Positions 1 to 7,582 are shown, counted from the stretch's first letter. The stretch: 11,874 nucleotides of DNA from an uncultured Collinsella sp. (GCA_900555355.1 USKV01000024.1:1-11874); one strand, 5' to 3'. The notes: generated by a model not told the origin, from the sequence alone. Program-made: numbers and translations.

Positions 1-456
1 TTGGTTGCGGGCCTTGTGGTGGTCACGCCCGGCGCGGGCTTTGTCGAGCCGTGGGCGGCGCTGGTCATGGGCCTGATCGTCTCGCCCGTTTGCTACCTGG
101 CTATTAGCCATCTCAAGACCAAATTTGGCTACGACGATGCGCTCGACGCGTTCGGTTGCCACGGCGTTGGCGGCATCTTGGGCGGCGTGCTCACGGGTTT
201 GTTCTGCGTGCCGGAGCTTTCGTGGACCGGTAAGGGGGGCCTGTTCTACACGGGCGACGTGTCGCTGCTCATCTCGCAGATTTTGGGCATTGTGGTGACG
301 GTCGCTCTTGTGCTGGTGCTCGATTTGGTGATCGCCGCGGTGGTCAAGGCGCTGTTCCACGGCAGCCTGCGCGTGGACGAGGCCGACGAGGCGCTGGGCC
401 TGGATGCGAGTCAGCATGGCGAGAGCGCGTATCCCTCCTTCTCGGGACTCGATTAG
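1..456 (+). CDS. amtB: Ammonium transporter AmtB, C-terminal part (5' end outside window)
   Basis: Integral membrane channel of the Amt/MEP/Rh family, conducting ammonium/ammonia across the cytoplasmic membrane. The window holds only the last 151 codons; the frame is open at base 1 and the first codon (TTG, Leu) is internal. Visible family hallmarks are the GLVVVTPGAGFVEPWAA stretch, and the DAFGCHGVGG motif with His at codon 54, which matches the second pore histidine of AmtB (H318 in E. coli). Two further hydrophobic helices follow (about codons 57-67 and 88-118), then a short hydrophilic tail rich in Asp/Glu that would lie in the cytoplasm, where PII proteins dock. glnK follows 190 nt downstream on the same strand, the usual pairing, although a large palindrome separates them. 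Confidence in the family is high. Confidence 0.93.
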   Translation: MVAGLVVVTPGAGFVEPWAALVMGLIVSPVCYLAISHLKTKFGYDDALDAFGCHGVGGILGGVLTGLFCVPELSWTGKGGLFYTGDVSLLISQILGIVVTVALVLVLDLVIAAVVKALFHGSLRVDEADEALGLDASQHGESAYPSFSGLD

Positions 457-478
457 CAGCTTCCCCAAGCTCCGCACC

Positions 479-615
479 TTGCCGTTCAATCGTCGCGCGG
501 CTTCCCCAGGCACCGCACCTTGGGTTTCAAACCGTCGCTTGCGTACAAAAGTACGCGGCGCTCCTCTTTCAACCCAATCTGCGGCACCTGGGAAACCCGC
601 GTCATTGAATGGCAA
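479..615. repeat. 137-nt imperfect palindromic element between amtB and glnK
   Basis: The arms run from TTGCCGTTCAATCG (479) to its near-complement ending in ATTGAATGGCAA (615), and meet at a perfect centre, GCGTAC-AAAA-GTACGC (541-556). In between, TTTGAAACCC-type and CACCGCACC-type blocks pair with mismatches and small indels. A 23-nt unit is present three times: at 459-481 and 500-522 as direct copies (21/23 identical), and at 575-597 inverted (17/23). The transcript could fold into a long hairpin, acting as a processing or attenuation site between the transporter and its regulator. It could equally be a genome-scattered palindromic repeat. No transposase is present. Confidence 0.7.
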
Positions 616-646
616 TTCATTTCTTTATTAAAGAGAGGAATTCATT

Positions 647-985
647 ATGAAAAAGATCACGGCTATCGTGCGCCAGGAAAAGCTTGAGGTTCTTAAAGAT
701 GCGCTGTTTGCTGCTGATGTTCGTGGTATGACCATCAACCAGGTGCAGGGCTGCGGCGCGCAGCATGGCTGGAAGGAATACGTGCGCGGCAACGAGTTAC
801 TCGTCAACACAATCCCTAAGGTGCAGTTCACGCTCATTTGTGCCGACGAGCACGTCGACGGAATTGTTGACATCATCTGCAACGCCGCTCGCACCGGAGC
901 CGTCGGCGACGGCAAGATTTGGGTCGAGCCGGTCGAAGAAGTTATCCGTATCCGCACCGGCGAACACGGCCCTGCCGCGGTGTAG
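647..985 (+). CDS. glnK: PII nitrogen regulatory protein GlnK
   Basis: Trimeric PII signal protein that senses ATP/ADP and 2-oxoglutarate and blocks the AmtB channel when nitrogen is plentiful. At 112 residues it is exactly the usual length and aligns without gaps to E. coli GlnB from MKKITAIV to the RIRTG ending. Seen: Gln39 (Mg-ATP/2-oxoglutarate ligand), T-loop RGNELLVNTIPK with Lys58, B-loop TGAVGDGKIWV (83-93) and Arg101/Arg103 of the C-loop. Residue 51, the Tyr that is uridylylated in proteobacteria or adenylylated in many actinobacteria, is Leu here, so classical T-loop modification appears impossible. The ATG is set by AGAGAGG at 632-638, 8 nt upstream. amtB lies upstream on the same strand. 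Confidence 0.95.
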   Translation: MKKITAIVRQEKLEVLKDALFAADVRGMTINQVQGCGAQHGWKEYVRGNELLVNTIPKVQFTLICADEHVDGIVDIICNAARTGAVGDGKIWVEPVEEVIRIRTGEHGPAAV

Positions 986-1001
986 GACAATCTTTCGCCT
1001 G

Positions 1002-1031
1002 ACGGGCGTGCCTCTCTTGGGATGCGCCCGT
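1002..1031 (+). terminator. Possible weak hairpin terminator after glnK
   Basis: ACGGGCG (1002-1008) pairs perfectly with CGCCCGT (1025-1031) across a 16-nt loop, 16 nt after the glnK stop. No good U-tract follows (TCTCGTCT), and it overlaps the -35 of the proposed downstream promoter, so it may be a partial terminator or simply chance. Confidence 0.3.
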
Positions 1032-1044
1032 TCTCGTCTACAAT
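1017..1044 (+). promoter_or_regulatory. Putative sigma-70-type promoter for the HAD phosphatase gene
   Basis: TTGGGA (1017-1022, 4/6 to consensus) and TACAAT (1039-1044, 5/6) are separated by 16 nt. Transcription would start near 1051, giving a leader of roughly 20 nt that just includes the AAGGAG ribosome-binding site at 1057-1062. Assigned by eye only. Confidence 0.45.
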
Positions 1045-1072
1045 ATCGTGCAGACGAAGGAGAGGCATGCCC

Positions 1073-1930
1073 ATGATCAAGATGTTTGCGAGTGACTTAG
1101 ACGGAACGCTGTTGAATGCCCTGCACGAGGCAGACGGGACCATTCGCCGTGCCATTCGCGAGCTGACCGAGGCTGGCCTGCATGTGGTTCCCGCGACCGG
1201 ACGCTCGACGCTGCCGATCGGCGAGCATGGCTTTACAGGTCTGGCACTCGACGCCTGCTGCTCCAACGGATCCATCGTGCGTGACAGCCATGGCGAGGTG
1301 CTCAAGACCTGGACCATCGACCCGCAGGTTACCGAGGAGCTGCTCAAGGCGTTCCCGGACATTTGCTTCGACTGCTCCACGCCCGACGGCATGTTCTCGA
1401 GCGGTTCGTTCGAGATGCACCAGGCGGGTTTTAAGAAGGACAGCCCTATCAAGCGCATCGTGATGCGCGGCATGCGCGCGCGTGGCGGGTATCACGAGGA
1501 GCAGTATTTCGATCAGTCGATCGGCGACATCCTGCGCCACGATGTGTGTAAGATCAACTGCCGCGTGACCTCGCCCGAGCTGGAGCGCGATCTTAAGGCA
1601 TATTTGGCCGAGCGATCGGACCGTGTGGTCAACGCGCCGTTCGATCCGGTGATGTTTGAGATCACGGATGTGGCGTGCAACAAGGGCGAGAGCGTGGCCT
1701 GGCTGGCGGGCTACTACGGTATTGCCGAGGACGAGGTCGCGGTTTACGGCGACGGCGGCAACGACATCGCCATGCTCAAGCGCTTCCGCCACAGCTACGC
1801 GACCAAAAACGGCAGCGATGCAGCTAAGGCCGCCGCGAGCGCGACTATCGGCAGTTGCATGGTCCACGCCGTCCCCAAACACATGCTCGCCACCATGCAC
1901 AAGCAAAACTCCCGCGCCGTCATCGAATAA
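1073..1930 (+). CDS. Cof-type HAD-superfamily phosphatase (HAD-IIB)
   Basis: Cytosolic phosphohydrolase of the Cof/YbiV group, which dephosphorylates sugar phosphates or related small metabolites; the substrate cannot be read from the sequence. All four HAD motifs are present: DLDGT with nucleophile Asp8 and acid/base Asp10, T42 in ATGRS (motif II), K204 in NKGES (motif III) and GDGGND at 226-231 (motif IV, Mg binding). The IIB cap lies between about residues 80 and 190. At 285 residues it has normal length. The start at 1073 (MIKMFASDLDGT) matches the family N-terminus, with AAGGAG at 1057-1062; an in-frame ATG at 1067 is an alternative adding two residues, and a longer frame from 1022 has no support. 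It seems to be a single-gene unit unrelated to its neighbours. Confidence 0.9.
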   Translation: MIKMFASDLDGTLLNALHEADGTIRRAIRELTEAGLHVVPATGRSTLPIGEHGFTGLALDACCSNGSIVRDSHGEVLKTWTIDPQVTEELLKAFPDICFDCSTPDGMFSSGSFEMHQAGFKKDSPIKRIVMRGMRARGGYHEEQYFDQSIGDILRHDVCKINCRVTSPELERDLKAYLAERSDRVVNAPFDPVMFEITDVACNKGESVAWLAGYYGIAEDEVAVYGDGGNDIAMLKRFRHSYATKNGSDAAKAAASATIGSCMVHAVPKHMLATMHKQNSRAVIE

Positions 1931-1958
1931 TGTGACAAAGGACTGCCCCTTCGTCACA
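1931..1958. promoter_or_regulatory. Interrupted palindrome TGTGAC...GTCACA after the HAD gene
   Basis: It starts at the base after the HAD stop codon. TGTGAC (1931-1936) pairs with GTCACA (1953-1958); after one A/C mismatch the inner AAGG (1938-1941) pairs with CCTT (1948-1951), leaving a 6-nt loop. It is followed by TCCAAAATATT, not a T-run, so it is a poor textbook terminator. It may end the HAD transcript, be an operator for the following gene, or belong to a dispersed intergenic hairpin family. Confidence 0.5.
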
Positions 1959-1984
1959 TCCAAAATATTGCCTTTACGTGTTGA

Positions 1985-2029
1985 TGCACACGGTGTGCAA
2001 TAATACTCGCACTGTGCAATAGCGCACAG
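1985..2029. promoter_or_regulatory. Two operator-like palindromes upstream of the TetR gene
   Basis: TGCACACGGTGTGCA (1985-1999) is a perfect palindrome with 7-bp arms. CTGTGCAATAGCGCACAG (2012-2029) has 6-bp arms around AATAGC. The direct repeat TGTGCAATA recurs at 1994-2002 and 2013-2021, 19 bp apart. They sit where the promoter must lie: TTTACG (1973-1978) and TGCAAT (1996-2001) with 17-bp spacing is one weak fit, TTGATG (1981-1986) with TAATAC (2001-2006) another. TetR-family repressors commonly bind such sites next to their own gene, so autoregulation of the operon is likely. Confidence 0.6.
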
Positions 2030-2050
2030 GCTGAGTAACAAGGAGGACGC

Positions 2051-2761
2051 TTGTCCCAGCTCGAGAAATGCGATCGCCGGTCCCTTCGCTCGCAGCGTGC
2101 CCTTCGCCAAGCGCTTGCCAGCGAGCTTGCCGAAAGCGGCGACCTTTCGCGCATTAACGTCGCGTCGCTCACCGAGCGTGCCGGCCTTACGCGCCGCACG
2201 TTCTATTCGCACTACCGCGATATCCCCGACTTTATCAATCAAATCGAGGACGGCTTGCTGGCCGAGATCCGTGAGCGCATTGAGCTCATCACCGCAGCTC
2301 AGCTGCCTGATCTCTATCACAACATCGATGAGCTCGAGCCGGCGCCCGGTTCGGTTGAGCTGCTGCGTTATCTTGCGGCCAACCGCGACTTAATCGGTGC
2401 GCTGCTGGGTCCGGGCGGCGACCAGGCCTTCATTAAAAGGATCATCGACACCGCTCGTGAGGCCGTGGTGCCGCGTGCGCAGACGGGCATTTTGGGCCTG
2501 GCGCTGGGCACGTTCTTTGACTACTACGTCACCTACGTCGTGAGTGCCGAGGTCGGCATGATTCAGCGCTGGTTTGAGCGTGGGCTCACCGAATCGCCCG
2601 AGGCCATGGCGCGCATTATGACGGTGCTCGCTTTTGTGCGCCCTGGTGACCTGTATGGCCAACCCATCGATATCAACGTACCGGAATACGGCATGAAGCT
2701 ATTGAACCTGCAGCTCGAGGACGCGGCCGACACCGCCGCAGCCGTCGAGTCCAACAACTAA
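2051..2761 (+). CDS. TetR/AcrR-family transcriptional regulator (TTG start)
   Basis: DNA-binding regulator, probably a homodimer, of 236 residues. The N-terminal helix-turn-helix is clear at about residues 37-56 (VASLTERAGL then TRRTFYSHYRD, the TetR recognition-helix signature). The rest is an all-helical ligand/dimer domain without recognisable ligand-binding motifs. Translation most likely starts at TTG 2051: a full AAGGAGG (2040-2046) ends 4 nt before it and no ATG is suitably placed upstream or nearby downstream. Only 11 nt separate its stop from the next start, so it is cotranscribed with the large activase/dehydratase gene and probably controls it, perhaps in response to an acyl-CoA or related metabolite (inference). 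Two palindromes lie just upstream. Confidence 0.88.
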   Translation: MSQLEKCDRRSLRSQRALRQALASELAESGDLSRINVASLTERAGLTRRTFYSHYRDIPDFINQIEDGLLAEIRERIELITAAQLPDLYHNIDELEPAPGSVELLRYLAANRDLIGALLGPGGDQAFIKRIIDTAREAVVPRAQTGILGLALGTFFDYYVTYVVSAEVGMIQRWFERGLTESPEAMARIMTVLAFVRPGDLYGQPIDINVPEYGMKLLNLQLEDAADTAAAVESNN

Positions 2762-2772
2762 GAGGAGAGACA

Positions 2773-5700
2773 ATGAGCAAACTCGTCGAGGGCATAAAGG
2801 GCCGTATGGTCGCTGCCGCGCGTGAAGCTGCACCCGCCGTGGTGGATGCCGCGCAGAAGGCCGCGACCGCAGCTGCCGAGAAAGTTGCCGAGGCAGTTGC
2901 CGATGCCAAGAACGCGGCAGGGGAGACGTCCGTCGCTAGCGAGCCCGCCACCGCCGCTGAGCCCGTAGCCGCCGCCCACGCCCCCGAAGGCGCGATCTTC
3001 AACCCCGAGAACGCTCGCGGCAACCTGCACCTGGGCATCGACGTGGGCTCCACCACCGTTAAGCTTGCCGTGCTCAACGACGACAACCAGATCGTCTACG
3101 CCAAGTACCAGCGCCACCACACCGACGTCCGCGCCTGCGCCCGCGACCTGTTCGAGGGCGCTGCGACCGTGCTGCCGACGGCCCAGATGACCTGCGCCAT
3201 TACCGGCTCGGGCGGCCTGCTGCTGTCCCAGTGGCTCGACCTGGAGTTTGTCCAGGAGGTCATCGCCAGCAAGCGTGCCGTCGAGACCCTCATCCCGGCC
3301 ACCGATGTCGCCATCGAGCTGGGCGGAGAGGACGCCAAGATCATCTACTTCGACAACGGGATCGAGCAGCGCATGAACGGCACCTGCGCCGGCGGCACGG
3401 GCGCGTTCATCGACCAGATGGCCACTCTGCTGCACACCGACGCCAGCGGCCTCAACGAGCTCGCGGCCAACGCCACCACCATCTATCCCATCGCCAGCCG
3501 CTGCGGCGTTTTTGCCAAGACCGACGTCCAGCCGCTGCTCAACGAGGGTGCCCGCCCCGAGGACGTGGCCGCCTCCATCTTCCAGGCTGTCGTGACCCAG
3601 ACCATCTCGGGCCTGGCGTGCGGCCGTCCCATCCGCGGCAACGTCGCCTTTCTGGGCGGCCCGCTGCAGTACCTCTCCGAGCTGCGCCACCGCTTCTACC
3701 TCACGCTCAACCTGGACGAGGAACACCGCATCGTGCCCCAAAACGCTCACCTGTTTGTGGCGAGCGGCGCCGCCATGGCGCACGAGTCCAACAAGCTCAG
3801 CACGTTCCCGCAGCTCATCGAGGCCATCGATGCCCTGGGTGACACGCAGGGTGCCGAGGTCGAGCGTCTGGATCCGCTCTTTGCCACCGACGAGGATTTT
3901 GCTGAGTTCAAAACCCGCCACGACACTGAGGTCGTCCCCAAGGGCAAGCTCGAAGGCTACACCGGCCGCGTGTTCATCGGCATCGACGCCGGTTCCACCA
4001 CCATGAAGGCCGCGCTCGTGGGCGAGGACGGTCAGCTGCTGCACACCTGGTACGGCAACAACAACGGTGACATTCTGGGCACGGCCAAGGTCATCATGGC
4101 CGATTTCTACAACCACATCCCCGCCGGCTGCACTATCGGCCACGTGACTACCACGGGCTACGGCGAGGCACTGCTCATCGAGGCCCTCAAGGCCGACTCC
4201 GGCGAAATCGAGACCGTCGCTCACCTGCGCGGCGCCAAGGCGTTCCTACCCGGCGTCGAGTTCATTCTGGACATCGGCGGCCAGGACATGAAGTGCCTGC
4301 GCGTCAAGGACGGCGTTATCGAGCACATCATGCTCAACGAGGCCTGCTCGTCGGGTTGCGGTAGCTTTATCGAGAGCTTCGCCGTCTCTATGAACATGGA
4401 CGTGCGCGCGTTCGCCAACGCCGCCATCCATGCCAAGGCCCCGGTCGACCTGGGCAGCCGCTGCACGGTCTTTATGAACTCGCGCGTTAAGCAGGCGCAA
4501 AAGGAAGGCGCCACGGTGGGCGACATCGCCGCCGGCCTGTCCTATTCCGTCATCAAGAATGCCCTGTTCAAGGTCATTAAGCTGCGCGACCCCAAGGAGA
4601 TCGGCAGCCAGGTGATCGTCCAGGGCGGCACCTTTATGTCCGATGCCACGCTGCGCGCATTTGAGCAGCTCACCGGCGTGCATGCCGTGCGCCCCGACAT
4701 CGCCGGCTGCATGGGCGCCTACGGTGCGGCCCTGCTCGCCCGCGATCGCGCCGGTGCCGACGGCACTTCGACCATTCTTTCTGCCGAGGACATCGCGCAC
4801 CTCACCGTGACGCAAAAGCATGTCCGCTGCGGCCGTTGCTCTAACAACTGCCAGCTTACCGTCAACGACTTTGGCGGCGGCAGGCGCTTCATTACCGGCA
4901 ACCGCTGCGAGAAGGGCGCCGGCCACAAAAAGCAAAAGACCGAGGCCCCCAACCTCTTCAAAAAGAAAAACGAGCTGCTCTTTAACCGCGAGGTGCTGAG
5001 CCCCGACGAGGCCCCGCGCGGCACCGTCGGCATCCCCCGTGCGCTCAACATGTACGAGAACTACCCCTTCTGGCACGCGTTCTTTACGCGCCTGGGCTTT
5101 AGCGTGCGGCTGTCCGACCAGTCGAGCAAGAAGACCTACCAGGCGGGCATCGAGTCCATGCCGTCCGAGAGCGTGTGCTATCCGGCCAAGATGAGCCACG
5201 GCCACGTGATGAACCTCATCGACCGCGACGTCGACTTTATCTGGATGCCGTGCGTGCGTTGGGAACGCAAGGAGGACCCGACGGCTGGCAACTGCTATAA
5301 CTGCCCCATCGTCATGAGCTACCCCACGGCGCTGGCGCTCAATATCGACGAGATTCGCGAGCAGAACATCGAGTTCCTGTACCCGTTTGTGCCCTATCAC
5401 GACAAGACCGAGCTCAAGCGCCGCTTGTACCAGGTGCTCGCCGTCGACCGCGTGGCCGATGCTGAGGCCGGTCGCGGTCGCGTGCGCGGTCCTAAAATCA
5501 CGCGCTCCGAGGTCGATGCCGCCGTCAACGCTGCCTTTGAGGCCGATGCGCGTTTCCACGAGGACATCCAGACCATGGGCGAGGAGGCTCTTAAGTGGGT
5601 CGAGGACCACGGCGGCCACGGCATCGTACTCGCCGGTCGTCCCTACCATAACGACCCCGAGATCAACCATGCCCTGCCCGAGCTTATCTCGAGCTTTGGC

Positions 5701-7554
5701 TTTGCGGTCTTTACCGAGGATTCGCTCGCGCATCTGGTAAAGCCCGAGCGTCCGATTCGCGTTGTTGACCAGTGGATGTACCACAGCCGCCTGTACGCCG
5801 TCGCCCGTTTTGTGACGATGCGCAACGACCTGGACCTGATCCAGCTCAACTCTTTCGGCTGCGGCCTGGACGCTCTGACCACCGACCAGGTGCAGGAGAT
5901 TCTGGAAGCCAGCGGCAAGATCTACACCGTGCTTAAGATCGACGAGGTGTCTAACCTGGGTGCCGCGCGCATCCGCATCCGCTCGCTCATGGCAGCGCTT
6001 AAGGACCAGGAGGCCGAGCGCCTGGCCGATGCCACGGCCGCGGGCGAGGCCTACGAGCAGGGCGATGCCGCGCCGGTGGCACCCTCTACGGATGCCCCCG
6101 CGTTCGCGAGCCGCAAGTACACGTTTGAGGCTCAGCGCGAGAGTGCTTCGACCGCGTGGCCCAAGGTGCCCTTTACCGAGCAGATGCGCGAGGAGGGCTA
6201 TACCATCCTGTGCCCGCAGATGGCGCCGATCCACTTTGACCTGGTCAAAGAGGTGTTCCGCGGTGCTGGCTACAACTTGGAGCTGCTGCCCTCGACTGAC
6301 CACGATGCCGTCGAGGCCGGCCTGCGCTATGTGAACAATGACATTTGCTATCCGTCGATCCTGGTGACGGGCCAGATTATGGAGGCCATCGAGAGCGGCC
6401 GGTACGACCTGTCCAAGACGGCTGTGGTTATCAGCCAGACCGGCGGCGGCTGCCGCGCCACCAACTACATCGCGCTCATCCGCAAGGCACTGCGCGAGAG
6501 CGGCCACCCCGAGATCCCGGTGATTTCGCTTTCGGCCGTGGCGCTCGGCGAGGACAACCCCGGCTTTAAGGTTACGCCGGCGCTGCTCAAGCAGGCGGTC
6601 TACGCGGTGCTCTTTGGCGATGTGATGATGCAGATGCTCTACCGCTGCCGCCCGTACGAGGCAACGCCCGGTGCCGCCAATGCGCTCTACGAGGAGTACA
6701 TGGCGCGCGCCCGCAAGCTGGCGCCTAAGTTCAACAGGCACAACTACACCAAGCTTGCGCGTGAGGCCATACGCGCGTTCGACACCATGCCGCTCGTGGG
6801 CGAGAGCACCAAGCCGCGCGTGGGCGTGGTCGGCGAGATTCTGGTCAAGTTCCATCCCACGGCCAACAACCACGTGGTCGACGTGATCGAGCGCGAGGGC
6901 TGCGAGGCCGTGGTACCGGGCCTGCTCGACTTCTTCCTGTACTCCATGAGCAACGCCGAGCTGCAGAAGGACGAGCTGGGAAGCTCTGCTACCACGCGTG
7001 CAGGCATGCAGGCGCTCATCAAGCTCGTGGACTGGATGCGTACGCCGGTGGAGGAGATGCTCGAAAAGTCCCGCCGCTTTGAGGCGCCCGAGCGCATCGG
7101 CACCATGGCCGACAAGGCCCGTACGGTGCTTTCGGTGTGCAACAACATGGGCGAGGGGTGGCTGCTCACGGCCGAGATGCTCGACCTGATCGACCACGGC
7201 GCACCCAACATCATCTGCACGCAGCCCTTCGCGTGCCTGCCCAACCACGTGGTGGGCAAGGCCGTGATTAAGGAGCTGCGCCGCCAGCATCCCGAGAGCA
7301 ACATCGTTGCGGTGGACTACGACCCCGGTGCATCCGAGGTCAACCAGCTCAACCGTATTAAGCTCATGATCAGTGTGGCAAAGGAGAATATGCGCGCCGG
7401 CAAGGGCTTTAAGCTCGAGAAGGTGGCGCCGCTCGCGATGGACGAGGTCACCGGCCAGATGCGTGCCCATGACGGCTGCGTGAGCTGCGGCTCGGTCGAT
7501 GAGAGCGCCGTGGCGTCGGTCGCTGAGCGCCTGGGACGCGGCATTAAGAAGTAG
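2773..7554 (+). CDS. Giant fused acyl-CoA dehydratase activase / 2-hydroxyacyl-CoA dehydratase-like protein
   Basis: A 1593-residue cytosolic iron-sulfur ATPase/reductase-like protein. Domains in order: an Ala-rich hydrophilic extension (1-84); a first BadF/BcrA/HgdC-type ASKHA ATPase (about 86-340; DVGSTT 90-95, GGEDAK 184-189, Cys205 and Cys244); a second such module (about 401-660; DAGSTT 405-410, GGQD 502-505, Cys525 and Cys564); a Cys-rich linker C686-x2-C689-x3-C693-x18-C712; a DUF2229-type region (from about 752, with Cys802, 827, 841, 844, 1030); and a 2-hydroxyglutaryl-CoA dehydratase D-type region (about 1145-1593; Cys1192, 1227, 1482, 1488, and a closing C1569-x2-C1572). In HgdC, Cys127 and Cys166, also 39 apart, bridge a [4Fe-4S] cluster at the dimer interface, and ATP hydrolysis drives electrons into the dehydratase. 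The layout implies ATP-gated low-potential electron transfer to a second cluster. The substrate is unknown; dehydration of a 2-hydroxyacyl-CoA or a double-cubane-type reduction are both possible. AGGAG (2763-2767) fixes the ATG. Cotranscribed with the TetR gene. Confidence 0.9.
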   Translation: MSKLVEGIKGRMVAAAREAAPAVVDAAQKAATAAAEKVAEAVADAKNAAGETSVASEPATAAEPVAAAHAPEGAIFNPENARGNLHLGIDVGSTTVKLAVLNDDNQIVYAKYQRHHTDVRACARDLFEGAATVLPTAQMTCAITGSGGLLLSQWLDLEFVQEVIASKRAVETLIPATDVAIELGGEDAKIIYFDNGIEQRMNGTCAGGTGAFIDQMATLLHTDASGLNELAANATTIYPIASRCGVFAKTDVQPLLNEGARPEDVAASIFQAVVTQTISGLACGRPIRGNVAFLGGPLQYLSELRHRFYLTLNLDEEHRIVPQNAHLFVASGAAMAHESNKLSTFPQLIEAIDALGDTQGAEVERLDPLFATDEDFAEFKTRHDTEVVPKGKLEGYTGRVFIGIDAGSTTMKAALVGEDGQLLHTWYGNNNGDILGTAKVIMADFYNHIPAGCTIGHVTTTGYGEALLIEALKADSGEIETVAHLRGAKAFLPGVEFILDIGGQDMKCLRVKDGVIEHIMLNEACSSGCGSFIESFAVSMNMDVRAFANAAIHAKAPVDLGSRCTVFMNSRVKQAQKEGATVGDIAAGLSYSVIKNALFKVIKLRDPKEIGSQVIVQGGTFMSDATLRAFEQLTGVHAVRPDIAGCMGAYGAALLARDRAGADGTSTILSAEDIAHLTVTQKHVRCGRCSNNCQLTVNDFGGGRRFITGNRCEKGAGHKKQKTEAPNLFKKKNELLFNREVLSPDEAPRGTVGIPRALNMYENYPFWHAFFTRLGFSVRLSDQSSKKTYQAGIESMPSESVCYPAKMSHGHVMNLIDRDVDFIWMPCVRWERKEDPTAGNCYNCPIVMSYPTALALNIDEIREQNIEFLYPFVPYHDKTELKRRLYQVLAVDRVADAEAGRGRVRGPKITRSEVDAAVNAAFEADARFHEDIQTMGEEALKWVEDHGGHGIVLAGRPYHNDPEINHALPELISSFGFAVFTEDSLAHLVKPERPIRVVDQWMYHSRLYAVARFVTMRNDLDLIQLNSFGCGLDALTTDQVQEILEASGKIYTVLKIDEVSNLGAARIRIRSLMAALKDQEAERLADATAAGEAYEQGDAAPVAPSTDAPAFASRKYTFEAQRESASTAWPKVPFTEQMREEGYTILCPQMAPIHFDLVKEVFRGAGYNLELLPSTDHDAVEAGLRYVNNDICYPSILVTGQIMEAIESGRYDLSKTAVVISQTGGGCRATNYIALIRKALRESGHPEIPVISLSAVALGEDNPGFKVTPALLKQAVYAVLFGDVMMQMLYRCRPYEATPGAANALYEEYMARARKLAPKFNRHNYTKLAREAIRAFDTMPLVGESTKPRVGVVGEILVKFHPTANNHVVDVIEREGCEAVVPGLLDFFLYSMSNAELQKDELGSSATTRAGMQALIKLVDWMRTPVEEMLEKSRRFEAPERIGTMADKARTVLSVCNNMGEGWLLTAEMLDLIDHGAPNIICTQPFACLPNHVVGKAVIKELRRQHPESNIVAVDYDPGASEVNQLNRIKLMISVAKENMRAGKGFKLEKVAPLAMDEVTGQMRAHDGCVSCGSVDESAVASVAERLGRGIKK

Positions 7555-7582
7555 CTGGCCTGCTTTGGGCTAGATATGAGGC

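Noticed and set aside
1931..1958. TGTGAC...GTCACA as a CRP/FNR binding site
   Set aside because: The half-sites are 16 nt apart, far more than the 4-6 nt spacing of CRP or FNR sites.
2758..4224. Minus-strand 488-codon open frame opposite the first activase module
   Set aside because: Same codon-bias shadow effect: Gly/Val/Asp/Leu-rich sequence with no ribosome-binding site or recognised domain.
4246..7470. Minus-strand open frame of 1074 codons inside the giant activase gene
   Set aside because: It is the antisense shadow of a high-GC coding region, with His/Leu/Val/Arg-rich low-meaning translation and no domain signature, while the plus strand encodes clear conserved motifs throughout.
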